Shown: one piece after another, positions 1-10,300 of the stretch
Numbering within the stretch: position 1 is the first letter of the stretch
How the letters are laid out: the number at the start of each line of letters is the position of its first letter
Origin: Hyphomicrobium_A sp963759735
Lineage (GTDB): Bacteria; Pseudomonadota; Alphaproteobacteria; Rhizobiales; Hyphomicrobiaceae
Direction of reading: 5' to 3'
Assembly: GCA_963759735.1 (NCBI GenBank)
Contig: CAVXAF010000003.1
Location: forward strand, 124,001 to 188,000
DNA: 64,000 bases
Notes under the pieces: generated by a model
Databases searched by the model: none
The model's input: the letters and a program-made list of their open reading frames with translations, nothing else
What the model was told of the DNA's origin: nothing
Made by a program: the position numbers and the translations under genes

Positions 1-1
1 G

Positions 2-313
2 GCTGAAAGGGTGCGCGCAGCGTTCGCGGACGCGGCAACCGTCGTCGACGGCCTACCGGTCAGCGGAACAGTCAGCATCGGAGTGGCCGCACACAGCGGC
101 CGCGACTGCGATATAGGCGCACTGTTTCATCGCGCCGACAGTGCGCTCTATGTCGCTAAACAGGCCGGACGCAATAGAGTAGCGGTCGTCGGCGCTCAGG
201 AGCCGACGTGCGAAGCCGAAACGACACTGGACTCGGCCTGGCAGGACGACCGCAGAATGTGGAGCCCGATGCGCCACGCAACGCGCCGCCATCGCGACTT
301 CGACGCCGCCTAG
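2..313 (+). CDS. C-terminal end of a GGDEF-domain (diguanylate cyclase) protein, partial
   Basis: The reading frame is open from the left edge, so the gene starts outside the window. What remains is the last third of a GGDEF domain: a VSIGVA strand, then the helix ALFHRADSALYVAKQAGRNRV, whose RAD-ALY-AK-GRN pattern is the usual end of diguanylate cyclase domains. About 45 residues of polar tail follow. The catalytic GGDEF loop lies outside the window, so activity and the upstream sensor domains cannot be judged. It is the first of four c-di-GMP-related genes in the window. Confidence 0.85.
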   Translation, partial: AERVRAAFADAATVVDGLPVSGTVSIGVAAHSGRDCDIGALFHRADSALYVAKQAGRNRVAVVGAQEPTCEAETTLDSAWQDDRRMWSPMRHATRRHRDFDAA

Positions 314-445
314 GGCAGCGGCGCCCGAAAGACGCAGGGCGGAACCTGTGTCGGGGGGCTAAAGTTTCCTGCACGCGCCGGGGAGAGTTGCAGCGTACCG
401 CGAAGACGGACGCCGGCCATGCGCAATACACGAGGGGAACACAGT

Positions 446-736
446 ATGGATGCTGCGACGCTGTACGCCGTCATGTCGGTGGCCTCGGGCCAAAGACGGA
501 TGACGACGCAGAAGTATCCGACCATGTCGATCTGCGAGCAGGTGGCCAAAAAGCTGCGCAAGAAGACGTCGCTGCGCGAGGCGACCTACTACTGCGTCAA
601 GCGCGACGCAGATGCCGACGAGCGCCTGGCTGTTCAGCGGCCGAGAAAGCCGCCGACCGCAGCTCCGCAGGCACAGGCGCAGCCGATCGTCGGCTTGCCG
701 CGCGACTTCTACTCCGGCACCACCCCCAAGCAATGA
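446..736 (+). CDS. Small hypothetical basic protein
   Basis: This is a 96-residue protein not assigned to a family. The ATG at 446 is chosen because GAGGGGA sits 9 bases upstream; an in-frame ATG at 419 lacks such a site. The middle part is basic and probably helical (SICEQVAKKLRKKTSLREATYYC, in which two Cys flank a Lys/Arg-rich helix), and the C-terminal third is Pro/Ala/Gln-rich and likely disordered. There is no signal peptide or membrane segment. It stands alone between the GGDEF end and a permease remnant. The good ribosome site and codon use suggest it is real. Confidence 0.55.
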   Translation: MDAATLYAVMSVASGQRRMTTQKYPTMSICEQVAKKLRKKTSLREATYYCVKRDADADERLAVQRPRKPPTAAPQAQAQPIVGLPRDFYSGTTPKQ

Positions 737-751
737 TGTAGCTGCGAGCGC

Positions 752-918
752 GTGAAGGCGGAAGACACCGGCACGCTGACGTTTCCATCGCCGACGGCAT
801 CGCCTTTGGGCTCATCGCTTACGCCGGGATCAAGCTGCTGGCCGGCCGTTGGCGGGAGCTGCACGTCGGCGTCGTCGCGCTGGCGGTGGTGCTGGGCCTG
901 CGCTTTGCACTGCTGTGA
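752..918 (+). pseudogene. Remnant: 3' end of an NCS2/AGZA purine permease
   Basis: Reading to the TGA at 916-918 gives SIADGIAFGLIAYAGIKLL, then AGRWRELHV and a final hydrophobic stretch. This matches the C-terminal end of AzgA/PbuG-type adenine/guanine/hypoxanthine permeases, which end in a (S)I-(A/S)-G-I-FG-I-Y-KLL-GRWRE pattern. The preceding LTF is in another frame, one base short at the T-run near 781-783. No upstream permease domain exists, since the preceding 300 bases code for another protein. I read it as a 5'-deleted remnant of a roughly 430-residue protein. The family call rests on about 45 residues. Confidence 0.6.
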
Positions 919-990
919 GCGGAACAAAACATCGCTCGCAGAGGTTCGATGTGCAGGCTGCGATTTAGCGCCCAAGGAAAGAGAACCGCG

Positions 991-1218
991 ATGGCTGAGA
1001 TCGTCGAAAATGATGTCGAGCCGGGATCCGGCGAAGTCCTCATCGAGAAACGAATCGTGAGCAGGCGCCACAGCGGCTACCCCATCTTGGCCGGCCTCGT
1101 CGTGCTTGCCTTCGTGGTGACGTGCGCCGTGGTGTTTTTCGGCGACCGCATGGGTCTGCGTACACCGCCACCGGCGACAGTCGTCGTGACTCCGCCAGGG
1201 CCGGCGGCAGCACCATAG
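991..1218 (+). CDS. Small single-pass membrane protein
   Basis: This 75-residue protein starts at the ATG at 991, preceded by AAGGAAAGAG. It has an acidic N-terminal segment (about residues 1-20, rich in E, D and V), a basic stretch RRHSGY, one membrane helix (about residues 31-51, YPILAGLVVLAFVVTCAVVFF) and a short Pro/Thr/Val-rich tail outside. The positive charges before the helix predict an N-in, C-out anchor. No family recognised. It is transcribed away from the remnant permease and convergent with the next membrane protein. Confidence 0.55.
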   Translation: MAEIVENDVEPGSGEVLIEKRIVSRRHSGYPILAGLVVLAFVVTCAVVFFGDRMGLRTPPPATVVVTPPGPAAAP

Positions 1219-1237
1219 CCGGTCGATACTCTCCGAC

Positions 1238-1567
1238 TCATGGAGCTGCGAGCAATTCGCCACGCAAGGCGCGATAGTCGGCCGCCGTGCTGGTGGCAGG
1301 GCTATCCGCAGCGTCATCCTGCGGCGGAGCCGAAGTCTCGAGCCCGGGGTTCAACACTCGAACCGGATCGGCGATGATCGACGGCGCCGACTGCGCGACC
1401 GGGCGCGCGATAGTGGACGGCGGTACCGCCACTGCATCGACGGGCGCGGACAGGTAGCCGCGGCCGACAACCACCACGGCAACCGCCATCACCGCAAGCA
1501 CCACCCATCGCCCGGTTCGCGGTTTCGCTCGTACCGGCTGCCAGTCGATCTCAGAAAGTCGCGGCAT
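1238..1567 (-). CDS. Small single-pass membrane protein with WQP motif
   Basis: A 109-residue protein: a short cytosolic N-terminus containing EIDWQP, one membrane helix (about residues 20-37), then a Pro/Ala/Ser-rich external region with DPVRVLNPG. It resembles the protein at 2182-2598, which has the same order: WQP, a GxWVVL helix start, then an (L/V)-RILNP element. The two are probably duplicates. It begins 17 bases inside the end of the upstream exported protein on the same strand, so the two are likely translated from one message. Function unknown. Confidence 0.6.
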   Translation of the reverse strand: MPRLSEIDWQPVRAKPRTGRWVVLAVMAVAVVVVGRGYLSAPVDAVAVPPSTIARPVAQSAPSIIADPVRVLNPGLETSAPPQDDAADSPATSTAADYRALRGELLAAP

Positions 1568-2070
1568 GCTGATCGCACCTCGCGGCTCCAGGCCGGAAGC
1601 TATCCTCGATCGTTTCCACGATGGGATCGTAGAACATTCGCTCGGCGATAGGATAGACCAGTGCGAAGCTGTTGATCACCTTGCCGCCGCAGCTGAAAAT
1701 CACCTTTTCGTAGATCATCATGTCGCCCCTCGTCCCCGAGAGCACCGACCATCGTTGACCGACGGGGGCATAATCGATCTTGAGGCCGGGATAGGATTCT
1801 TCGGGCGATGAACCGCTGATAAGAGGCGGGGGAAAATCCCTCCTCGTTGCTGAATGCCCCCACAAGGAGCTTGGCGCTGCCATCGGCAGTGGCGAACAGA
1901 TCGCCATCGCGCGCCTCCGATGTCCGCCGGTTGTCGAACACATCGGCGGGATAGCGCAGCTGCAGGCCGAACTTGGCGTTGCGATACTCCGACCAGCCAT
2001 ATGATCTCGGCGTCGCATAAGCCACCGAAGCCGCGCAGACGACCAACACCAATGAGAGCATATAACGCAT
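1551..2070 (-). pseudogene. Exported hypothetical protein, one frameshift
   Basis: The gene starts at the ATG at 2070, behind GAGGTG, with a signal peptide (MRYMLSLVLVVCAASVAYA). The mature part opens with YGWSEYRNAKFGLQLRYPADVF, typical of small periplasmic proteins of Rhizobiales. Near 1805-1815 the frame must change by one base; the second part (SYPGLKIDYAPVGQRW through MFYDPIVETIEDSFRPG) then runs to the stop at 1551. Both halves are open and read like one domain of about 170 residues, so a single sequencing indel is possible. Function unknown. Confidence 0.55.
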
Positions 2071-2181
2071 GAGCACCTCGCCTGAGGACTCAACGAGAGC
2101 GGGGCCGGTCGGTTCCGGCATGGCTCCGGCGTTGAACCGGCAGACGCGCGTCCGACGACCCCGTCAGCAGCAACGGTGATC

Positions 2182-2598
2182 TCAATGGCGGCGGCGGCGC
2201 GTGGCATATTCGGCCGCGCCGCGACGAGGCGGGGGCTGCGCGCGCGGCGGCGGGGCTTCATATGCAAATGACCGACGCTCGCGTCGCTGCACCGTCGTCG
2301 TCGGCGCCGAGGGGTTAAGGATACGAAGCGGCTGCACCCTTTCGATCGAGATCGAACGGTCCGCGGGTAAAGAGCCTGGCGCGCTGAAGGCGTGAGCATC
2401 CGGCCGGCTGAGGCGCCACCCGAGCATCGCCACCACACCCGCCATCGATGCCAACAAGACGACCCAATGGCCGATGGAGACCCGCCGATGCGCGGGCTGC
2501 CAGTTGACCCCGGAGGCACTGTTCCCGTTCGCCACGGGCGACCGCCCGTATGAAGACCCCAGGACGGCTGCCAGCCTTAATCTCCTCCACGAAGGCAT
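2182..2598 (-). CDS. Single-pass membrane protein, paralogue of the 1238-1567 product
   Basis: A 138-residue protein if the ATG at 2598 is used; an in-frame ATG at 2676 adds 26 residues without a clear ribosome site. Features in order: a basic N-terminus, VNWQP, one membrane helix starting GHWVVLLASMAG, an external segment with LRILNPSAP, and a strongly basic Pro/Arg-rich tail (PPPRAQPPPRR, then RRRRH). The WQP, helix and LNP elements match the neighbour at 1238-1567. Function unknown; the pairing suggests related envelope proteins. Confidence 0.5.
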   Translation of the reverse strand: MPSWRRLRLAAVLGSSYGRSPVANGNSASGVNWQPAHRRVSIGHWVVLLASMAGVVAMLGWRLSRPDAHAFSAPGSLPADRSISIERVQPLRILNPSAPTTTVQRRERRSFAYEAPPPRAQPPPRRGAAEYATRRRRH

Positions 2599-2891
2599 CC
2601 TCGGAAGTCTCCCTCGGCAGTACGGCAGGAGCAACCGCCTGCGGCCGACGATCCCATGCTGGTCGATGATCGCCACCGCAAAGGGCGACCACTGCTTCCG
2701 GCCGGCGCTTTCACCCCGGCGCGAACCTCGGCGGCAGCTCGATATACCGGCCCTACGGGACCACCGCGACGGCTTTTAGCCCTATCATCCGTTTTTGCAG
2801 CAGGGTGCCGCAGTGTTGCCGCTTTGCGGTCCCCGGGTCTGGGGCCAAGTCTAGAGCCAGGTCGGGGCGAGTTCTGGGACAGGAACGCAGG

Positions 2892-4220
2892 GTGAGGAAG
2901 TTCTCCAAATCGGTGCTGGCGGCCCTCGTCATCGGGGGTATCACGGCCGCCGCCATCTATTTCACGCAAGGCGCCGACCAGTCGCAGCGCGGGCGCCGCT
3001 GGGCGCGCGCCGATGGTCCCGTGCCGGTAGTTGCCGTGCAGGCCAAGTTGGCGGACGTCCCGGTGTGGCTGGAGGGCGTGGGCTCGGCCAAGGCGCGCAA
3101 TACGGTGACGGTGCGCCCGCAGGTCGACGGCAAGATCCTGTCCATCGACTTCGAGGAAGGCCAGGACGTGAAGGCGGGCGACCGGCTCGCCCAAATCGAC
3201 CCGGTCACCTTCAAGGCGCAGCTCGACCAAGCCGTGGCCAAGAAATCGCTCGATGAGAGCCTGCTGGCCAACGCCAAGCGCGACCTCGAGCGTTACACCC
3301 AGCTTTCCGCCAACGTCATCGCCGCTAAGACGGTCGACACCCAGCGCGCCCTCGTCGTGCAGCTCGAAGCGCAGATTAAACAGGACGACGCAGCGATCGA
3401 GAATGCACGCGCCGTGCTCGGCTATGCCAGCGTCGTTGCGCCCATCTCGGGCCGAACGGGCATGCGGTTGATCGACGTCGGAAACCTCGTGCGCGCCTCC
3501 GAGGGCGGCATCGTCGTCATAACCGAAGTGCAGCCGATCTCGGTGCTGTTCACCCTGCCGCAGCAGGACCTGCCAGACATCAACCGAGCGGTCGCCAAGC
3601 GCGCACTCAAGGTCGAGGCGCTCGAAACCGACTTTAAGAACGTGCTCGATACCGGCGCACTGAAGGTCATCGACAATCAGGTCGACCAGACGACGGGCAC
3701 GATCAAGCTCAAGGCCGACTTCCCCAACCAGAACCTGCAGCTGTGGCCCGGTCAGTTCGTCAACGTGCGCCTCCTGCTCGACACGCTGCAACAGGTGGTC
3801 GTCGTGCCAACCTCCGCTGTGCAACGCGGCCCGGAAGGCGCGTTTGTCTATGTCGTCGGCGCCGACAACAAAGTCGCGGTACGCAGTATCGCCGTCACCC
3901 AGCAGGATGACGCGCTCGCCGTCGTCAGCAAGGGCGTCGCGACAGCAGACCTCATCGTGACGACCGGATTTGCGCGCCTCAAGGACGGTGCGGAAGTGAC
4001 CGTCAGCCCGCCGCCCGACATGAAGCCAGCGGCGTCATCCGACCTCGGGACGCCGCAAGCCCGCAACAGCGCCTTGCCGGCCGACACGGCCTCGATCAAC
4101 GGCGCGACGCCTGACGCTGCGAGCCCCGCGAAGGCACGGGCGGAGCGACGCGGCGAACGTCGACGTGGTGAAGGCAAGCGCCGGCGCGAAGCCGGCAACC
4201 TCCCCGGCCCGCAGCCATGA
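2892..4220 (+). CDS. mdtA: RND efflux periplasmic adaptor, MdtA-like
   Basis: Membrane fusion protein of a tripartite RND exporter, linking the inner-membrane pump to an outer-membrane channel. The GTG start at 2892 is chosen for its AGGA site and because an N-terminal membrane anchor follows directly (about residues 7-23); there is no lipobox Cys. Then come VRPQVDGKILSIDFEEGQDV (lipoyl half), a Gln/Ala/Lys coiled-coil hairpin, the second lipoyl half (VVAPISGRTGM), a beta-barrel domain and GAFVYVVGADNKV near the end. The roughly 60-residue tail is Ala/Pro- then Arg/Lys-rich. Its stop overlaps the next ATG (ATGA), indicating coupling with the two pump genes. Confidence 0.93.
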   Translation: MRKFSKSVLAALVIGGITAAAIYFTQGADQSQRGRRWARADGPVPVVAVQAKLADVPVWLEGVGSAKARNTVTVRPQVDGKILSIDFEEGQDVKAGDRLAQIDPVTFKAQLDQAVAKKSLDESLLANAKRDLERYTQLSANVIAAKTVDTQRALVVQLEAQIKQDDAAIENARAVLGYASVVAPISGRTGMRLIDVGNLVRASEGGIVVITEVQPISVLFTLPQQDLPDINRAVAKRALKVEALETDFKNVLDTGALKVIDNQVDQTTGTIKLKADFPNQNLQLWPGQFVNVRLLLDTLQQVVVVPTSAVQRGPEGAFVYVVGADNKVAVRSIAVTQQDDALAVVSKGVATADLIVTTGFARLKDGAEVTVSPPPDMKPAASSDLGTPQARNSALPADTASINGATPDAASPAKARAERRGERRRGEGKRRREAGNLPGPQP

Positions 4221-7200
4221 ACGTATCGGCCCCCTTTATTACGCGGCCGATCGCGACCTCGCTCCTCGCCTTTGCCACCGTCCTCGGCGGCGCGCTCGGC
4301 TATTTCTGGCTACCGGTCTCGTCGCTGCCGCAGGTCGACTTCCCGACCATCCAAGTGTCGACGCAGCTTCCCGGCGCCAATCCGCAGACCATGTCGACGC
4401 TGGTCACCGCCTCGCTCGAGCGTGAGTTCGGCCAGATACCGGCCCTGTCTACGATGACGTCGACCAGCGCCTTCGGCCTCAGCCAGATCACGTTGCAGTT
4501 CGATCTCGGCCGCAACATCGACGCCGCCTCCCAGGACGTGCAGTCGGCCATCAACGCCGCCGGCTCGACGCTGCCGCGCAATCTGCCGTACCCGCCGACC
4601 TACGCCAAGGTGAACCCGGCCGACGCGCCCGTCGTCACGTTGGCCATCACCTCCGACATCGTGTCGATGCGCGAATTGAGCGATCTCGCCGATACGTTGA
4701 TCGCCCAGCGGCTTTCCACGGTGACGGGCGTGGGCCACGTTTCGGTCGAAGGCGGCATCCGCCCTGCCGTACGCATCCAGGCCGACGTGTCACGCCTCGC
4801 GTCCTACGGCCTCAGCATCTCCGATATCAACAGCGCCGTGACTTCTGCGAACGTCGCCGGCCCCAAAGGCTCGCTCGACGGCGCCCAGCAGAGCTACACC
4901 ATCGCCGCCAACGACCAGATCGCCTCGGCCCAAGCCTACCGCGAGATTGTCGTCGCCTATAAAAACGCAGCACCGGTTCGCCTCAAGGACGTGGCGGAGG
5001 TATCCGAGGGGTTGGAGAACGCACGCGTCGGCGGCTGGTATCAGGGCACCCCGGCGGTCATCATCGATGTGCAGCGCCAGCCCGGCGCCAACGTCATCGA
5101 CACGGTGGAACGCCTCAAGGCTGAGCTGCCGCGCATCGAGCGGGCGCTGCCCAAGAGCGTCAAGCTGACCTTGGTGCACGATCGCACCGACACCATCCGT
5201 GCTTCGATCCACGACGTGCAGTTCACGCTGGTGCTCAGCGTCGCGCTGATCGTCATGGTGGTGCTGGTGTTCCTGCGGTCGGGGCGCGCCACCATCATAG
5301 CCGGCGTTGCGCTGCCCGTGTCCCTCATCGCCACGTTTGCCGTGATGTACTTCTGCGGCTTCTCGCTCGACAATCTGTCGCTCATGGCGCTGACCATCGG
5401 CACCGGCTTCGTCGTCGACGATGCGATCGTCATGATCGAAAACATCGTGCGGCATATCGAGAAGGGCGCCAAACCGCTGCGCGCCGCACTCGATGGCGCC
5501 CGCGAGATCGGCTTCACAGTGATCTCGCTGACCCTTTCGCTGGTCGCCGTGTTCATCCCGCTGCTGTTCATGACCGGCCTCGTGGGCCGCATGTTCCGCG
5601 AGTTCGCCCTGACGCTGACCATCGCCGTCGTCGTCTCGTGCATCGTGTCCTTGACGCTGACGCCGATGATGGCGGCCAAGCTGCTGAAGCATGAGCCCGA
5701 GACACGTGGCAATCCGCTCTCACGCGCCTTCAACACGATGATGGACGCCGTCATCGAGGGCTACCGCCGCAGTCTCGAGTGGGTGTTGCGTCACCAGACG
5801 GCGACACTGATGGTCACGGCGCTGACGCTGGTCATCACCGTCTGGATGTACATCATCATCCCCAAGGGTTTCCTGCCAGCGCAGGATACCGGCCTCATCA
5901 CCGCCGTTCTGGAAGCCGAACCTCAGGTGTCGTTCACCGAGCTCTCGCGGCTGCAGGCCGAGGTGACGGCAGTGGTGCAGAAGGACCCCGCGGTGGCCGG
6001 CGTCGTCTCCGTCGTCGGGGTCAGCCAGCTCAACCCCACGCCCAACGTCTCGCATCTAAAGCTGACGTTGACGCCGCGCGCCGAGCGCCGGCTCCTCGTT
6101 GACGGCATCATCGACCGCCTCGAGCGCGCCGTCTCGACCATTCCCGGCGTCACCGTGTACTTCCAGCCGGTGCAGGATGTGCAGATCGCTACGCGGTCGA
6201 GCCGCGCGCAGTACCAGTACACCCTCGTCAGCACGGATGCCGCCGAGGTGCGGGAATGGACGACGAAGCTCGGCGCCGAGCTTGCGCGCTCACCGGCGCT
6301 GAGCGACGTCAATCTCGAAACAATGAGCAGCGGCCTCAGGGTGAGCATCGACATCGATCGCGAAGTCGCCGGCCGGCTTGGCGTGACTGTCCAGGCCGTG
6401 AGCGATGCGCTCAACGACGCCTTTGGGCAGCGGCAGGTGTCTACCATCTATGCGCAGGCCAACCAGTACCGGGTCGTGCTGGAGGCACTGCCGCAGTTCC
6501 GCAGTGATCCATCGCGGCTCAATCGCCTTTACATTCCCTCGACGAACGGTGCGCAGGTTCCGCTGGCTGCCATCGCCAAGATCACCCACACGACGGCACC
6601 GCTTGCCGTCAGCCACCAGGATCAGTTTCCGGCCGAAACCATCAGTTTCAATCTCGTACCCGGCGCCGCACTGAGCGATGCGGTGTCCATCGTCGAGGCC
6701 GCCGAGCAAAGCATCGGCATGCCGATGTCGGTGAGCGGCAGCTTCTTCGGCGATGCCAGCGAGTTCGCATCCTCGCTGCGCAGCCAGCCGTGGCTGATCC
6801 TCGCCGCCCTGGTCACCATCTACATCGTGCTCGGTGTTCTCTACGAGAGCTTCGTCCACCCCTTCACCATCCTGACAACGCTGCCCTCGGCCGGCATCGG
6901 CGCACTGCTTGCGCTGATGGTCACCGGCCTCGATTTGTCCCTGGTGGCGCTCATCGGCATCGTGCTGCTCATGGGCATCGTCAAGAAGAACGCCATCATG
7001 ATGATCGACTTCGCGCTGGATGCCGAACGCGAACGCGGCCTCAACCCGCGCGATTCGATCGTCGAGGCGGCTTTGCTTCGCTTCCGACCGATCATGATGA
7101 CGACGCTTGCGGCGTTGTTCGGCGCCTTGCCGCTGGCGATCGAGAACGGCGTCGGCTCGGAGTTGCGTAACCCGCTGGGCATCACCATCGTCGGCGGTCT

Positions 7201-7333
7201 GCTGCTCAGCCAGCTTCTCACCCTCTACACCACGCCCGTCATCTACCTGGCCATGGAACGGTTGCGCGCGCGCCTCGCAGGCGCGGCACCGCCAACGCAG
7301 CCGGCCGGCGCCAGCAACATACCGGCCGAGTAG
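4217..7333 (+). CDS. mdtB: RND multidrug efflux permease, MdtB-like
   Basis: A 1038-residue HAE1-family inner-membrane proton/drug antiporter of normal length. It starts APFITRPIATSLLAFA and ends with a short Ala/Pro tail. The proton-relay residues are present: GTGFVVDDAIVMIENI in TM4 (paired Asp) and IVKKNAIMMIDFALD in TM10 (Lys). Of the two HAE1 subunits in this operon it is the MdtB-like one. In E. coli MdtB and MdtC assemble as a mixed B2C trimer. It overlaps mdtA by 4 bases and ends 3 bases before mdtC. Confidence 0.94.
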   Translation: MNVSAPFITRPIATSLLAFATVLGGALGYFWLPVSSLPQVDFPTIQVSTQLPGANPQTMSTLVTASLEREFGQIPALSTMTSTSAFGLSQITLQFDLGRNIDAASQDVQSAINAAGSTLPRNLPYPPTYAKVNPADAPVVTLAITSDIVSMRELSDLADTLIAQRLSTVTGVGHVSVEGGIRPAVRIQADVSRLASYGLSISDINSAVTSANVAGPKGSLDGAQQSYTIAANDQIASAQAYREIVVAYKNAAPVRLKDVAEVSEGLENARVGGWYQGTPAVIIDVQRQPGANVIDTVERLKAELPRIERALPKSVKLTLVHDRTDTIRASIHDVQFTLVLSVALIVMVVLVFLRSGRATIIAGVALPVSLIATFAVMYFCGFSLDNLSLMALTIGTGFVVDDAIVMIENIVRHIEKGAKPLRAALDGAREIGFTVISLTLSLVAVFIPLLFMTGLVGRMFREFALTLTIAVVVSCIVSLTLTPMMAAKLLKHEPETRGNPLSRAFNTMMDAVIEGYRRSLEWVLRHQTATLMVTALTLVITVWMYIIIPKGFLPAQDTGLITAVLEAEPQVSFTELSRLQAEVTAVVQKDPAVAGVVSVVGVSQLNPTPNVSHLKLTLTPRAERRLLVDGIIDRLERAVSTIPGVTVYFQPVQDVQIATRSSRAQYQYTLVSTDAAEVREWTTKLGAELARSPALSDVNLETMSSGLRVSIDIDREVAGRLGVTVQAVSDALNDAFGQRQVSTIYAQANQYRVVLEALPQFRSDPSRLNRLYIPSTNGAQVPLAAIAKITHTTAPLAVSHQDQFPAETISFNLVPGAALSDAVSIVEAAEQSIGMPMSVSGSFFGDASEFASSLRSQPWLILAALVTIYIVLGVLYESFVHPFTILTTLPSAGIGALLALMVTGLDLSLVALIGIVLLMGIVKKNAIMMIDFALDAERERGLNPRDSIVEAALLRFRPIMMTTLAALFGALPLAIENGVGSELRNPLGITIVGGLLLSQLLTLYTTPVIYLAMERLRARLAGAAPPTQPAGASNIPAE

Positions 7334-7336
7334 ACC

Positions 7337-10300
7337 ATGAACTTGTCGGCGCCCTTCATCCTCAGGCCCATCGGCACAGCGCTGCTTGCCGCGGGACTGT
7401 TCCTGCTCGGCGCCACAGCCTATTCGCAATTGCCAGTCGCCAGCCTGCCGGCGGTCGACTTCCCGACCATCCGCGTGCAGGCGACCCGTCCCGGCGCCGA
7501 CCCGCAGACCATGGCGGCGACCATTGCTGCGCCCATCGAGCGCCGGCTCGGCGAGATCGCCGGCGTCACCGAGTTGACTTCGGTCAGCCAGCAAGGCTCG
7601 ACAGGAATCTCGGTGCAATTCGACCTGTCGCGCGATATCGACGGAGCCGCGCGTGACGTGCAAGCGGCTATCAACGCCGCCGCCGCCGATCTGCCCGGCG
7701 ACCTTCCGGACGTACCGACGTTCCGCAAGTACAATCCTTCTTCCTCCCCCGTGCTTATCCTCGCCATGACGTCGAAGGCCATGACGGCGAGCGCCATTTA
7801 CGATGCCGCCGACACGGTCGTCGCCCAGCGCATTTCGCAAATCCCCGGCGTCGCCCAGGTAGAAGTTGCTGGCGCCGAGCAGCCGGCCATCCGCGTGCGC
7901 GTCAACCCAACCCTGCTCGCCTCCATGGGGCTCAGCATGGAGGAAGTGCGCAGCGCCGTCGCCGCCGCTAACGCGGTCGCTCCCGTAGGTGTCATCGACG
8001 GCGACCGGCAGACGATATCCATCGACACCAACACGCAGCTGCGGGATGCAGCGGACTACGGGGCGATAGTGCTGAAGACGAGCGCCGGCAGCGTGGTGCG
8101 TCTTTCGAGCGTCGCTAGTGTCGAGCACGGAACGCGCAACTCCCGCTCCGCCGCCATGTTCGACCGCCAGCCAGCCGTCTTGCTGATCATCAGGAAGCAA
8201 CCCGAAGCCAATGTCCTCGACACCGTCGATGGGGTGAAGGCGCTGATCCCCAATCTGCAGCGCTGGATACCGGCCGGCATCGACATCGAGGTGCTCACCG
8301 ACCGCACGACGACCATCCGCGCCAGCGTGCACGACATGCAATTCACCCTCTTGCTTTCAATCGCCCTCGTGATGCTGGTGGTGTTCCTCTTCCTGCGGCG
8401 CGCAACACCCATGGTGGCTGCCGGCATCACCGTGCCGCTGTCGCTGGCCGGCACCTGCGCCGCCATGTGGGCGCTCGACTTTTCGATCAACAACCTAACC
8501 CTTATGGCATTCGCCATTGCCGTCGGCTTCGTCGTCGACGATGCCATCGTGATGCTGGAGAACGTCTACCGCAACCTCGAGAGGGGCATGGCGCCGTTGC
8601 AGGCGGCCCTCGTCGGCGCGCGGCAGATCGGCTTTACCGTCATTTCCATCAGCGTCTCGCTGATCGCCGCGTTCATTCCCGTGCTGTTCATGGGCGGTGT
8701 CGCTGGACGCATGCTGCGCGAGTTCTCAGTGACGCTCGTTGTCGCCATCGCCGTATCGGTGGTGGTCTCGCTGTCGGTCACGCCGATGATCTGCGCTCAC
8801 TTCATCAAGCCCGAGAAGAAAGGCGAGCAGCGGCGCTTCGATCGCATCGTCGAGGCAACGCTCGGCTGGATGGTATCTGCCTATGCCCGCACGCTGCGCG
8901 TCGCCCTGCGCCATCAGGCGGTGACGCTGTTCTCGTTGCTGTGCGTCATCCTGTTGACCGCGCACCTTTACGTCCATATTCCCAAAGGCCTCTTCCCCGA
9001 GGACGACACGGGTTTGATCATCGGATCGACGGAGGCATCCGCCGATATATCGTTCGAGGCCATGGTCAAGCTGCAGGCGCAGGCGCTCGATATTGTTCTC
9101 GCCGATCCGGCCGTCGAGCACGTCGGCTCCTCGATCGGCGGCTCGCGAGGCCCTGGTGGGGGCGGCTCCAACCGCGGACGCATGTTCGTCAATTTGAAGC
9201 CGCTTGAGGAACGGGGCGGCCTCGCCACGTCGCGCGTCATCAACCGCATGCGCGACAAGCTGGGGAACATCAACGGGCTCGAGGTGCGCATGTTCGCCTC
9301 GCGCGACATTCGCGTCGGTGCCCGGCAGGGCAACTCGCAGTATCAATATACGCTGTGGGATCCCGACATCGACGAACTCAACGAGTGGTCGCCGAAGGTC
9401 CTTGAGCGCCTGAAGACGGTTCCCGGTCTCGTCGACGTATCGACCGATCGCCAGGCCGGCGGTTTGCAGCTCGAGATCAAGATCGATCGCGACGCTATCG
9501 CGCGTCTCGGGGTGCGCATCGCCGACATCGACAACGCCTTGAACAACGCGTTCTCGCAGCGCCAAGTCTCGACCATCTACGCCCAGCGCAACCAGTACCG
9601 CGTCATTCTCGAGGTCGACCCGCGTCTGCAGCGCTCGCCGTCCGACCTGCAGAACATTTACGTGCCTAGCATCAACGGCGGCCCGCAGGTGCCGCTGACG
9701 AGCGTCATCCGAATCGCAAAGGGCACCGCGCCCCTCGTCGTCAATCACCAGGGGCCGTTTCCCGCGATCACGCTGAGCTACAATCTTGCGCCGGGCAACA
9801 CGCTCGATCAGGCATTGCGCGACATCGACCAGGCGATGGCCGAACTGCACACGCCGCCCGGCCTGCGCGGCGAGATGGCTGGCGATGCCCGCGCCTTTGC
9901 CGAACAGTCGTCGCAGCAGCCGCTGCTGATCCTCGCCGCGCTTGTCGCCGTCTACATCGTCCTCGGCGTGCTCTATGAGAGCTTGGCGCACCCGCTGACT
10001 ATCATCTCCACCCTGCCGTCGGCTGGGCTCGGCGCGCTGCTGGCGCTCTATGTCGCCGGCATGGAGCTGTCGATGACGGCACTGATCGGCGTCATCCTGC
10101 TCATCGGCATCGTGAAGAAGAACGGTATCATGATGGTCGACTTCGCCCTCGACGGCGAGCGCCAGCGCGGCCTAGCCCCGGCCGTCGCCATTTACGAAGC
10201 ATGCCTGGCGCGATTCCGGCCCATCCTGATGACGACCCTTGCCGCCCTCCTCGGCGCCATTCCGCTGGCCATCGCCGAGGGGCCCGGCTCGGAAATCCGC

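Noticed and set aside
6290..8341. Long open frame (683 codons) on the minus strand opposite the mdtB/mdtC genes
   Set aside because: Composition is His/Asp/Gly/Arg-rich as expected for the antisense of GC-rich coding DNA; both real genes on the plus strand are complete and conserved. The same holds for the long antisense frames opposite dctA (35813-37210), opposite the dynamin gene (29695-31884) and opposite the adaptor (2577-3824).
8718..9991. Possible second gene opposite mdtC in the minus strand (421 codons)
   Set aside because: Antisense shadow of a conserved RND pump; no start signal and composition typical of reverse-strand reading.
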